Source: Chaetoderma sp. LZ-2023a
Lineage: Eukaryota > Mollusca > Caudofoveata > Chaetodermatida > Chaetodermatidae
Direction of reading: 5' to 3'
Assembly (NCBI GenBank): GCA_034401795.1
Contig: CM067374.1
Location: 99,978,860 to 100,042,859, forward strand
DNA length: 64,000 nucleotides
The notes below the pieces were generated by a model. That model did not search any database, was not told the origin of the DNA, and saw nothing but the letters and a program-made list of their open reading frames with translations. Positions 1-9,829 of the stretch are shown here, in pieces; positions within the stretch are counted from its first letter, which is position 1, and each line of letters begins with the position of its first letter. Position numbers and translations under genes: made by a program.

Positions 1-339
1 TTGCCACTATATTGTTATAGCATCATACCATTACTATAATTACAATACAATTTCGATTTATTTACAAACCCAGGTCACATTGTCACATATGGGATACTCA
101 AATGAACAATATTTACAAATAACTGTGTACATATTATCATTACAAACACTATCATCATTATAACAATCACTAGTACCATCACCATCATTATTATTTAATA
201 TTATTATTTCGATTATTATCATGACATCATCATATCATTGAAATCATTATACCATTATAACAATATACAGGGTTCACCATTCTTAGGGACTTTGTGAAGT
301 ATAAATTCCCTGACATTGCACCGACTTTCCCCCTGATAT
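1..339. other. AT-rich intergenic, no gene seen
   Basis: Low-complexity sequence dominated by ATC, ATT and TTA words. No ORF, repeat boundary or RNA signal was recognised. Confidence 0.5.
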
Positions 340-900
340 TTATAAGTTTTCAAGTGACATAGGTCTTGATGAATGTTCATTTGTAGGCCCAGAGATCATA
401 ATTTTGAAAATTTACCACTGGAGCCCATAATTTACTAACAAAGAATTATTTCAATGGTAAAATTTCAAAAACAGCCTTCAAATATTTTGTTTTTCTGGAC
501 AAATTATGAACTTTAAAAGGTTACTTACCCTGTGTTCTACCATTTAACAATGGTCAAGTAAGGCTAATTTTGCTGAATGATACAAGTCTGGTCCATTTTC
601 AGGCCAAGACTATTTTTGAAAATTTAGCACTTGAAAGACTAGTTCGGCTGCTGCCATGCAATTGGACAATCAACACGCAAAATTATTGTAGTTTTCTGAC
701 AAATTATTACCTTTAAACGGTTACTTATCATGTTCTAACCATTTAATAGTCATGAAAAGCAAGAGTTCGGCTGAATCAGAGTCCATCTGCAAGAGATTTT
801 CTTGAAAGGTTATCACTGGAATGACTGGTTCTGTTACCGAGTCAGTCATTTGAGTGGCAGATTTTCAAAAATGGTCTCTTGACATATAAATGGAAACTAT
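340..900. repeat. Three decayed units of the hairpin repeat family
   Basis: Around 370-480, 590-660 and 780-890 the sequence repeats the pattern 'ATGTTCATTTGTAGGCC ... TTTTGAAAATTTA ... ACTGGAATGACTGG', the signature of a hairpin family with much better copies at 31.8, 35.3, 45.0 and 63.5 kb. The third unit still shows the mirrored halves 'CACTGGAATGACTGGTTC' and 'GAGTCAGTCATTTGAGTG'. These are old copies, diverged and partly joined head to tail. Confidence 0.6.
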
Positions 901-1688
901 CCAAGAGTTAGACCACTACAGTCTGGTTGTGGTTATAATAATGGTCACAGTGTTCATACACATTTGAAATCTAAACATGCTAGATGCTTTCAGATGGTAC
1001 GGTAGGTCTATCTCCTGCATTTGATTTTTTGTCATGACAATTTTTATAGCATAATTCTGCAAAGTAGTGGTTTTCAGATTTTTCATGATTTATATGAAAA
1101 AGTAGTTTTACAGGTTTGCCAGGCCTGGAATTTTACTTTTCATATTCCCTGACTGTCCAGGTTTTCACGATCCATATATGTACCCTGTGGTCAAGATCAA
1201 TAGATACATCTAGCTTTCCACTTCAGTGATGGGCATTGGCTGTACTGGAAAGTGGAAACAGGCAATAGTTCTGTCAGCAACTTCCTCTCACATGACACCT
1301 GAAATATAGCACACAACACATTCATACAGTGCATATCAGCAACTCTACTTACTTAATCATTATAATGTCATAGCATAATGAAACATCAGTAAAAACACTA
1401 AATCTAAATACAAAACTACTTTCCTCACCTGAATGATGTTCATATGTGCCTTCAGAAATTCCATACATTCTCCATACCTAATTTACCTATTTCTAGACAG
1501 ATTTTTATCAGTGTCCATTTAAAAAAATGGTAAAATTCTGCAGAAAAGTGTCGGAATTAACAGCCAAGATTGTCTATATTTTCAAACTACATCATCACCA
1601 TAATGTCGCAAGGCGGTCATTCGCATTCTACATTACAACTATAGTAATATCCTGGGGTGGAGCATTACAATTATCACAAAAAATTATC
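901..1688. other. Intergenic, nothing recognised
   Basis: No ORF with coding character and no recognised repeat. A plus ORF beginning at 1527 only gains length by reading into the GA microsatellite. Confidence 0.4.
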
Positions 1689-1827
<139 letters not shown>

Positions 1828-1976
1828 GGCCCTTGGGAGAGACGAGCTGAAACTATCAAGAAGTACCTTGTAGATGTAATGCACGCGGCACAAGACGTGA
1901 GAATAGATAGGAGGAGAGAAGGGAGACAGAGAACCGGGCAGTGAATGAGTGCCTAAGGCATTAATACGAAATTTGT

Positions 1977-2020
1977 CTAATATTGTCTTCTCTTAGTCTG
2001 CAAGTGGACATCTTCTTTTC
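1977..2020. repeat. Half unit of the hairpin repeat family
   Basis: The sequence 'GTCTTCTCTTAGTCTGCAAG' followed by 'TGGACATCTTCTTTTC' corresponds to the outer right arm of the hairpin family. The apex and the left arm are missing. Confidence 0.5.
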
Positions 2021-2031
2021 GATCGCTGGCA

Positions 2032-2628
2032 TCACACTTGGAGAGCCGTTCTCAAGATGAAATCTGTGGTTTTCTGCAGTTCTTCCACAGGCCCATACAG
2101 TTTTTCAAGAAAGGAGGTTGACAAAGGCCAGATCTCTTCTCTCAGCAGCTGATACGTACTGCAACATTGAAGTATGTGCTCTGTGGTCTGTTCTGCTTCT
2201 CCACAAGGACAAGCGGGCGATGCCGTAAGGTGGAACCGCCTGTACATGTGTTGGTTTAGTCTGTTGTGTCCAGTTCTGAGACGAAAAATGGTCACTTGCT
2301 CTGGACTCGAGAGATTATGGTAGGCATCTTCTGATTGAGGTGTTCTATAGAGTGACTTGCTGATAGTCTTCATCACTGTATGGGTAACAATGTTTTCTGT
2401 CTGATTCTCTTCTGCACCCACCTTTGCCATCTTGTCTGCTTCCTCATTTCCTTGGACTCCACAGTGTGAAGGGATCCACTGCAGTGCTATCCGAAAGCAT
2501 TTGATGGTTTGTAGTGCTTCTTCAAGTTGTGGCCGCTTACCTTTGGACATTATCTGTGAGGAAGTTACATTTTTCATAATTAAATCTGTCAAACAATAGC
2601 TTGAATTACACTGTTGTTCAGTAAACAA
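2032..2628 (-). mobile_element. LINE fragment: RNase H and C-terminal Cys-His region
   Basis: The 198-residue open frame is the 3' end of the ORF2 of an RNase H-bearing non-LTR retrotransposon (I/Jockey-like group). Around residue 51 it reads WIPSHCGVQGNEEADKMAK, the last RNase H block with its His and Asp. Farther on, residues 140-155 give a CxC...H...C cluster (CPCGEAEQTTEHILQC), which is usual at the C-terminus of such elements. The RNase H core before residue 40 and the whole reverse transcriptase are absent, so this is a 5'-truncated copy. It has no internal stop, so it is younger than the LINE pieces nearby. The exact clade cannot be assigned by eye. Confidence 0.85.
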
Positions 2629-3419
2629 AATATAGTTAACATAGTAATAAGTATGGTTTGAAGAATATATTGATCACTGCTGCTGTTGGCCAATTGCTCA
2701 TCATAGTTTCAAGGCCTGAATAACGATAGACTGCAAATGGGAGTCATGCAATATCTGTCATGCCAAAACATGTGTGTGTATGTTTACTTAACTACAATTG
2801 ATCGCTAACATAAAACAGAATGCGTACATACCGGTGAAATGTTAATTTCAGTTCCCTTTTCAAAACTGTTCGTACAATTATACACCGTGTATGAAACAGG
2901 CACATTATTTTTGCGCTTAAGATAATAACGCCCATCTATCCTTTTGCCAGTCTTTTGGCGACTGAGCAAGTGCTCTGCTATGGACAAAAATACAGCGCCA
3001 CCTATGTCTCTAGCTAGTATACATAACTCTATGAGCTATACCAACGGCAACGCGAAAATACACCACAATTAAATGTCTCATAGTCCATGTATATAGCCCA
3101 ACTACTGAAAAAGACAGATAGAATCCATCAGTATTAGATTCAGTACTGAGATCCGCCAATACTATCCCATGGGGTTGTATAGAGAGGTCACACGCAACAA
3201 CAATGAGATGCACTGGTAGCATTCCTCATTTCCAATGGCTTATTTGCCACACATATGGTTTTAAAATTCCGATGCTGTTACACGACAACATGGGAAGCAC
3301 ATTTTGCTGACCAAAAAGCCCCAACAGGCTCTAATTCTAGGAGAGCAGTGTTCTACCAAACAGACTTCATACTATGCAAAACACAATGCTCCTAGATTCT
3401 CGTCCCTATGGAGACCTCA
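2629..3419. other. Intergenic, nothing recognised
   Basis: Short minus ORFs of 60-70 codons occur here, but none shows domain features or repeat similarity to anything else in the window. Confidence 0.4.
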
Positions 3420-4095
3420 ATTCTGAACATAGGCCAGTCGTTACACGTCTGGAGATGAACTATCTCTACCTTATGTACAAACGCCATACCAGGAAAGAGA
3501 GTAGAGTCATACGACCCACCCAATCTCAACAACGACACTGATACCCAATTGTCATAAAATAAGGGGAGCAAAATAGCAAACATCGGCGTCAGCTCCAATC
3601 CAACTGAAACCCTAGCCAAAATACTCAAATGTATGAATTATCAGCTACCAGTACCATAGGAGTTGTCAAAAACAACAACTGGACTCGGTATATTGACAAC
3701 CCCTGTAGTAGCAAAACTATCAGCAGAGCAGAGATTACTACCACTGCGCATCTATCAAAGTGGCCAAAGTGAGGACTACACCTCACTATGTAGGGAATGC
3801 AATAACATTACGCACCATATGCGTGAATGATTATAAGATCTTGCTATCCAAGAATCAGACTCCTTAGCAGATGAAATCACTCACACGGATGACTGTCGCA
3901 AAATGTGTCTGGCAGCCCAAGCCCTGAGACTTGCTGACTGCCCGCTACCACTCACTGCCCGCAGCTCTGAAGGACATTTTATTGGGACTGACCAGGGCGA
4001 TATAGCCCCAAACTGAGAATGGTCCAATGAGCACTTCATTGACCACGATGATGAGCCCTTGCATCCTTTCTCAGGTGACCCCAGACCATTACTAA
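3420..4095 (+). mobile_element. LINE fragment (APE/RT type), linker between endonuclease and RT
   Basis: Reading across frames on the plus strand gives the same protein track as the minus-strand LINE copy at 50.4-51.07 kb: LMYKRHTRK, SATSTIGVVKNNN, LRIYQSGQSED, SDSLADEITHTDD, DHDDEPLHPFSGDPRPLL. DNA homology to that copy begins near 3425 ('AGGCCAGTCGTTACAC'). There are several stops and frameshifts, so it is dead. In elements of this type the segment lies just upstream of the reverse transcriptase. The homology ends where the tandem repeat at 4103 begins. Confidence 0.75.
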
Positions 4096-4102
4096 TACCA
4101 AT

Positions 4103-4460
4103 GAGGTGAGCTTAAGGCTAATTAGCGTAATGATTGACAAGGCGTAATGAGGGTAATTAAGAATGATTGACAGGCTTACATGTCTGACCTCATCTTTTCC
4201 TGACTCTGGGAACGCATTCAATCACGAAGCCTCGCCCGCACATTAAATCATGTGCCTCCTGGCATCCTATGAGGTGGGCTTAAGGGTAATTAGCATAATG
4301 ATTGCTAAGGGTTAATGAGGGCAATTAATGAGGATTGACAGGCTACATGTCTGAACTCATCTTTTCCTGGAACTCGTTCAATCACGAAGCCCCACTCCCT
4401 CATTAAATCACTCGCCTCCTGGCATCCAATGAGCAGAGCTTAAGGATAATTAGCATAAGG
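4103..4460. repeat. ~165 bp tandem repeat, just over two copies
   Basis: Units start at 4103, 4271 and 4431, each opening with a variant of 'GAGGTGAGCTTAAGG' followed by 'TAATTAGCATAATGATTG'. They share inner blocks 'CATCTTTTCCTG' and 'CAATCACGAAGCC', and end 'CTCCTGGCATCC'. The third unit is only a stub. It sits between the LINE fragment and the first Maverick-associated ORF. Confidence 0.85.
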
Positions 4461-4565
4461 ACGTGTGCTAGATGAAAGCGTATAACAGCTGTTTAAAAAT
4501 CTGATCTGTTAAGCCTTAACGTTTTTGATTTTGTTTAAGCGGTTTGTTCAACGTTTATTATAATT

Positions 4566-5060
4566 ATGAATACAGCATATTTTATGAGTTGTGACATGCT
4601 CATTGCGCTCTGTAACAATGTGCACATATGTGTCATGAAACGTATTGGCGAATTTGTAGTAGACATATGCGAGTTTAGTGTTGATAGTGTTTACCCCACC
4701 AAGCGAGGCATATTTATGTATGGTAATACGTTTCGAAAGTTTGCTGCTATGATTCCTGCATTCGAGTAAACTGTGCTTAGGGCTAGGTGTTCCAATGGAG
4801 TAGAGCAGATTAATTACATATATGAATTAGAACCTCAATTAAAGGTCACTATCAGCACTAAATATCTGTATGGCAAGCTTTCTTGGTACTTTACTTCACC
4901 AGATCAAACTGAGATGAAACCATCGTTCAGGAGCATAACATTCCCTAGCAACTCATGGAGAATTCTGAAGGAGAACTTGCATGAAATTCTCGGAGCTATA
5001 GCAAACTCTACGCTCGTTTTGTACACGAAAAACGAAGATTTCTATTACATTTTGACTTGA
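4566..5060 (+). pseudogene. PC4-like (ssDNA-binding coactivator-like) protein, one internal stop
   Basis: Two open stretches (4566-4769 and 4773-5060) lie in the same frame, separated only by a TAA at 4767-4769. The first half contains VVDICEFSV then YPTKRGIFMYGNTFRKF, close in layout to the C-terminal DNA-binding domain of transcriptional coactivator PC4/Sub1. The second half repeats the plan more weakly (YLYGKLSWYF ... PSFRSITFPSNSWRILKENL). A tandem PC4-like single-strand DNA-binding protein would suit a self-replicating element. It points the same way as the polymerase and lies at the left edge of the Maverick. The family match is by eye only. It could be an unrelated Maverick accessory protein. 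Confidence 0.45.
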
Positions 5061-5129
5061 CAGAGTGTGGTTGCGCAATATTGAAAAAGAATCTACAGCT
5101 GATCATCAATATCTAGATAAAAACTCACA

Positions 5130-5471
5130 ATGGTTGACGCAATGATCTCCAAAGATTCCAGAGATCAGTTATTAAGCATTAGATTAATGGCTGATCTGTG
5201 TCACTCGAATAATGGGCAGAGACAAATCGGACTATGCAGTAACTCGCCTTTACTCTCTGGCTCTAGAGTCAACTTAAAGTTAATCATTGACGAAGCTGTT
5301 TGGTTTGAAAAAGTCAGAACCCTAAGCAGCTGTGTAAACATTGACTCAAAGTTAATATCAGATGGGTTATACATTACTACTATTGTTGAAGAACTTAAAC
5401 TAACTACAGTTTTAGAGGGTGACACTGTAGAGACTGAGGATTACATATTCTCGAGAGCCTGCATGACTTGA
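5130..5471 (+). CDS. Hypothetical protein at the left end of the Maverick
   Basis: A 113-codon ORF starting at ATG 5130 and ending TGA. It lies in the same frame as the PC4-like ORF, 70 bp downstream. No domain was recognised. Composition is mixed, without signal peptide or membrane segment (core stretch VNLKLIIDEAVWFEKVRTL). It could be the continuation of the upstream pseudogene or an independent accessory gene. It is intact, but its neighbours are broken, so it may be an accidental survivor. Confidence 0.3.
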   Translation: MVDAMISKDSRDQLLSIRLMADLCHSNNGQRQIGLCSNSPLLSGSRVNLKLIIDEAVWFEKVRTLSSCVNIDSKLISDGLYITTIVEELKLTTVLEGDTVETEDYIFSRACMT

Positions 5472-6148
5472 TTACTGCGATTAATGTCTAAGTAACTGGA
5501 CAACATTGTCGATGTAGCCGATTCTGATTCTGAAATAGACTGGGCCATTCAGAACCTTATTGATCACGTATCCCCAGAGGTTCTCAGAGTGTTAGATTAC
5601 ACTGTTCAACATGTGTCTATGGATGTATAATAAGAAATAACATGGGGATTTGAACCTTTGTCGGATACGCTGATTTCTAATGATTTAACTGATTATGAAG
5701 ACGTATGTTTTACATTGTCCGACTCGCCCAGTGATGTTGAAACTTACACTCAACCAGTAGCTACACAGTATACCCCTGATGCATTCCATCAAGATATAAA
5801 TGAACGTGAATATCTGAGTTTGACTCTATAAAAAATGTTCCACAATCTACCAGAGACAATGCTATGGCTATTTGAATTTAGCTATCCGTAGACTATTGAT
5901 TCGGGACTGCTACAGTTACCAACATGACAGACCATCTCAACGCGAACACTAGTGCATGGGTATCGATTATTTCTTAAGATCTATCAACAATGTAGAATTA
6001 CATTACATAAGCGCATTAGAATGTGCACCTAAAATTTTGTGGCCATTGTCTACAGATCCGAATTTATATTGAAATCTATACGAGTTATGCAAAACCTGTA
6101 AGACTGAATGACTAAACAATGTACTACGCACTGTTTATAAGCTGCGCA
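5472..6148 (+). other. Decayed coding-like region, unassigned
   Basis: Short open runs continue on the plus strand (for example VADSDSEIDWAIQNLIDHV and LTDYEDVCFTLSDSPSDV), separated by stops. The acidic, Ser/Asp-rich composition resembles the ORFs at 15.5-16.6 kb. Probably remains of one or two accessory genes of the Maverick. No function is suggested. Confidence 0.3.

Positions 6149-6196
<48 letters not shown>
6149..6196. repeat. (AAT)n microsatellite
   Basis: About 48 bp of uninterrupted trinucleotide repeat. Confidence 0.95.
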
Positions 6197-6621
6197 CTCC
6201 TACTATTAGTTACATAGTTAAAACCTATAATTATCGAATTCGTTTGTTTTTTCTCAATCAAATCTTGCTCGTATTACAGCTATTGAAATGATATAATATA
6301 TAACCCTGAATCTAAACAGCCTTTCTCTATTCGTTAATGGCCCACTGCTCGGCACACCTCCCCACGTCGAGCCCAGCCTGGCAGGCCACTCACCATGCCC
6401 ATATCTCCACAGGCCTCACACTCTCAAAATTATAATTTTAACGTAGGTCTCCTAGAGTTACACAGATTTCTGATGTAGTCAGCTAACGACCACCCAATCG
6501 AAACATGAGGCCACTCGCCCCGCCCCCACAGACCAGGCTTATGAATAGCTAACAGCAAATATCACTGATTAGAGCTGTTCATTCAGCCCATTAATATGGT
6601 ATGGGTTATTAGCCTGCTGCG
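6197..6621. other. No gene seen; expected position of the missing capsid C-terminus
   Basis: The major capsid protein on the minus strand loses recognisable similarity at 6622. Translation of 6200-6620 in all minus frames gives nothing I can align. The 3' two-thirds of that gene appear deleted or replaced. Confidence 0.4.
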
Positions 6622-7086
6622 TCAGACATCTGTGTTAACCGTCTTATTATCCATATGTCCTCCTGTATCCTTAAACCATAATGCAGCCGTTAATTGAATC
6701 GATCTATGCTCTGTCGAAAAATTAAATAAGCTTTCAAAAGAACTGTGAAAAGCATACATGTCTTTAGCGTCAGAGACCTGTTTTCCATTTAAAAAGACAT
6801 CTACTTGAGAAAACATAGAGTCAACCCATAGGTTAACTGGTGCAACATCGTTCTTATGGTCAAAGGAGTTTCTGCACCTGCAACCACCTGTACAATGCTA
6901 GCCTTAACATAAATGTAACTTTGGGCTAAATCTATTTATTCGTCACTTCTTCCAGAGCCGAAAAACTCCAAACTCCCCCCCCCCACCCCCAGTATTAGAT
7001 AAGCTCTTAACTGGTTGATAGCTTTGCCAGCGAGTTTGATCCATTGTAGTCATTACAGGTTTCTCTGGAAATAAATGTAATTCCAT
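6622..7086 (-). pseudogene. Polinton/Maverick major capsid protein, N-terminal fragment
   Basis: An N-terminus can be followed from ATG 7084-7086. It includes IDLAQSYIYVKASIV after a stop, then NDVAPVNLWVDSMFSQVDVF and LNGKQVSDAKDMYAFHSSFE, ending near QLTAALWFKDTGGHMD. This is the start of the protein family often annotated as 'F54H12.2-like', which I take to be the double jelly-roll major capsid protein. An in-frame stop, frame changes and loss of the C-terminal part make it a pseudogene. The usual protein is over 400 residues and only about 150 remain. It is the last gene of the minus-strand structural block, downstream of the PX-like gene. Confidence 0.8.
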
Positions 7087-7317
7087 TTTAGTGCACTGAC
7101 AAGTTGCCATCTTATTAGTTAACTAAATACATCAATGTATTTAGAGTTTCTGATGCTTCTCCCTCTATGGTTATGCTTTGAATGACTTCTATGATGGTTA
7201 GCAGATCGTTGACCCCACTTAGTATTTTTGCTCCTAGGTTGTGAATTAGCTCATGAGATATTGTTACACGCTAGCACTATGGCTTTTGGTATGATCACTC
7301 TACCGACATTCAAAGCC

Positions 7318-7551
7318 CTATTTTCTGACTAAAACATGTTCAGCCATGCCTAAGCTGGCTGATAGTCCATGTTTATCCAAGCTTTTTCCTATGCTTTTAG
7401 CTAATGGGATGGCTGCTCTGAACAGCGAACCTATAATATTTCCTAACCCATGACCATTCTTAGCGCCTACGAATATGGGTAAATGACAACTGGCTTGATT
7501 AGCATAATAAGCTCTCAACGTGGCTAAATCTGGTTTACATGTATACTTCAT
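7318..7551 (-). CDS. PX-like small Maverick protein (adenovirus pX-type)
   Basis: An intact 77-residue ORF. The middle reads GHGLGNIIGSLFRAAIPLAK, followed by SIGKSLDKHGLSASLGMAEH. A Gly-rich 'GxGLGxxxGxLFRxxxP' block and a basic, Gly-containing helix are typical of the short core or minor virion protein found between the PY and capsid genes in Polintons. Position agrees: 69 bp downstream of the PY-like gene and 232 bp upstream of the capsid start. No stop is seen, but with all partners broken it is unlikely to function. Confidence 0.7.
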   Translation of the reverse strand: MKYTCKPDLATLRAYYANQASCHLPIFVGAKNGHGLGNIIGSLFRAAIPLAKSIGKSLDKHGLSASLGMAEHVLVRK

Positions 7552-7619
7552 TTTGGCTTCTTTTTACTGTCAAAACGTAAAAAAATGTTTAGATATACCT
7601 ATCGATTATGCATCAATTC

Positions 7620-8515
7620 TTAGACCATAGGTCTAAAATGTACGCAAAGTATGTTCGGTGATACTCCATCTTCAAATGGTATGTTCTCCCAAGTCCTATC
7701 ACTTATAACCACGCCTATCATGTCAATGTAATTCTTAGATAGGATTCTATATTGAATGTCAGGAAATGTCCATTGACAAATATCCTCACCACCGTAGCTG
7801 CTGGATAATGGCATAACTCTTAATAAGGGAGGCCATACCATCTCCGACTATGTTATAACTTACGATATTGCAATATGCGTAAGCCGTAGTTAATGTAATC
7901 TTATTACTTTTATACCTTGATAGAACTCCGACCATGGGGGTCTGGCCACTAATGATATGCTCTGGATAGCCTAAGAATTTACCTATGACATCACCAAATT
8001 CAATTGCGAACATTTGCTTAGATGATTAATGTTATGAAGTTGATTCAATCTGTGAAACAGTTGAATCTGATGGCATTTTTATAATGCTTGTGGCTATTAA
8101 TCTGCTTATTTATAAACTTTATTATAATCTTAACAGCATAGAAGTCTTTAGGTATTTCTACACATTAGATGTAGAAAGGTAATTCTACAGCTTTATGCGG
8201 AGGCTCTGAATTGGCTGCTACTTTTAAAGAATTGGTCCACTTAAATTTATCAAAAGGTTCCTCGGCTACATTAAGAGTGCTTTTCTTCTTCTGCTTCTGC
8301 ATAGGTTGAACTTTAGTCGACAAGGGTTCATACGAATGTAGCAGGATCGGCGAAGGCTTTGCTAATGATAACGAACTTCTCAGATACAATGTGGATGACA
8401 AACTGACTTCCCATTCTCCAGAGAATCTTAAAGGTGTTTGAAGATGCGCTTTGAATTCTGATATCTTATTATCCGGATAGTAATCCATGCTACTATTACT
8501 CGGTAGCTGCTCCAT
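7620..8515 (-). pseudogene. PY-like Maverick structural protein (putative minor capsid protein)
   Basis: Three overlapping or adjacent minus ORFs (8165-8515, 7786-8013, 7620-7841) are consecutive pieces of one protein. The N-terminus has LPSNSSMDYYPDNKISEFKA and RFSGEWEVSLSS, the centre has TTAYAYCNIVSYNIVGDGMA, and the C-terminus has WTFPDIQYRILSKNY and PNILCVHFRPMV. This set of blocks is characteristic of a conserved structural protein of Polintons, probably the penton-type minor capsid protein (assignment from memory). At least two frameshifts separate the blocks. Confidence 0.75.
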
Positions 8516-8532
8516 GTTTCTAGCTATTCTTT

Positions 8533-8733
8533 CTAAACCAGTGACAGTGACAACTGCTCAACGTTGGGTGTTTTTATTTTTGGTGCCGGTAATATATACC
8601 CCAAACACCCAGATGCTAATGTAATCCAAACCCATTTATCGCCATTTTGAATGCTCAGATTTATTAAACACATCACAACTATAATATAAATAATTATAAC
8701 CTGAGCGAGATATCTTATCTTGTCTCTGGGCAT
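8533..8733 (-). CDS. Small one- or two-pass membrane protein of Polintons
   Basis: An intact 66-residue ORF starting MPRDKIRYLAQVIIIYIIVV. A hydrophobic helix spans about residues 8-27. After the polar stretch NGDKWVWITL comes a short second hydrophobic segment ending GYILPAPKI. A protein with this start, helix and 'GYILP' end recurs in Polinton/Maverick elements, just upstream of the PY gene as here. Its role is unknown; a membrane or virion-associated role is inferred from the helix. Confidence 0.7.
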   Translation of the reverse strand: MPRDKIRYLAQVIIIYIIVVMCLINLSIQNGDKWVWITLASGCLGYILPAPKIKTPNVEQLSLSLV

Positions 8734-8810
8734 GTTTCCACTACAAAATGACCAACGATGATCATTATTATGAATCTATGGACTGTTTAGAGACATTTCT
8801 ACAACCACAC

Positions 8811-8878
8811 CCTAGGGTGGGGGTCGGGCGGTTTGGGGGGCGAGCGGGTGTGGGGGGGGGGGCTCTGGGTGAGGTGGT
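8811..8878. repeat. G-rich tract (possible G-quadruplex)
   Basis: Dense G runs including an uninterrupted run of about 11 Gs, between the integrase and membrane-protein remnants. It is inserted or expanded low-complexity DNA, with no coding content. Confidence 0.7.
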
Positions 8879-9101
8879 GTTGTGCTTATAGCTCGGTAAT
8901 GAGTCTAAATATGTTTAAGTTCTGAATAACTTATCTACAAATTAAATGAATTAGGATAACCTCACCATAGACGTAGGCTTCTCGCTTATTATCTTTCGTA
9001 GGCCTTTTAATAATTTTTGGTACTCGATACTGTTGCTGGTTAGTGTTATTTAAACAAATTTTCTGCAACTCTTTGGAATAAAATGTACCAATAATGGGAT
9101 T

Positions 9102-9640
9102 TTAATTATAATCGTTGAGCTTATATACACCGGATCTGTGAGGTAGTTTCGAAAATATTCTGAATATCTCCTCGCTTCTTACTGGTCTATAATGCTTGGT
9201 AAACGGATCCTTTAACTCTGGCACTCTTACGTCATCATCTACCCTCCAATCTTTCGACTTTACCAATGCCCTTGGATTCGCTTTCGAGTACATATTGCGC
9301 CAAGCTAACACCTCTGTACTGCATGCGGTCAATATCTACAGGATTCATTTTTGTACTACCTTGTACAGTTCTATTGTAAGAACGTACCAGATTAGGCAGC
9401 GCATTGATATATCTATCAGTATTTTTGTAAGTCATGTATCTTCATAACTTCAATACTCACAGCCTTCATGCGAAAGTTCTGATATGTGTAGAAATGTATG
9501 TCTTAAGACAATTATTGAGCTAAGGTCTTTTGCAGTTTTATTTGTTACGGGAATTATCCACAAAAATTTTGATAAACAATACAATCTTAACCAAAATGGA
9601 AAGGAGTGATCGTATATCGCAGATTTATACATAATCAACC
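9102..9640 (-). pseudogene. Maverick retroviral-type integrase, C-terminal part
   Basis: Minus ORFs at 9450-9638, 9235-9435 and 9102-9332 give successive pieces of a retrovirus-like (rve) integrase. The first has CLSKFLWIIPVTNKTAKDL from the catalytic core. The second has LPNLVRSYNRTVQGS, the end of the core. The third has DDVRVPELKDPFTKHYRPV then RSEEIFRIF and VYKLNDYN, the small C-terminal domain. Several frameshifts. The upstream half of the gene lies 3.4 kb away at 12997-13185, separated by the nuclease-like insertion. Confidence 0.8.
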
Positions 9641-9829
9641 TCGTTTAAGACACCCGTATGTTGCTTTGTACATATTGGGGCACTTAGGTCTTCTTGTGAC
9701 TAGCAATACCGTAGCTACAACAATGCCCATGTTTTCTACATTTTTCATAATTAAACTTTTAACTGACATGCAGTGCATGTCTACACAAGCTGGCAGGACA
9801 TATTTATCACGTGAGCAAATGAGAGAATG

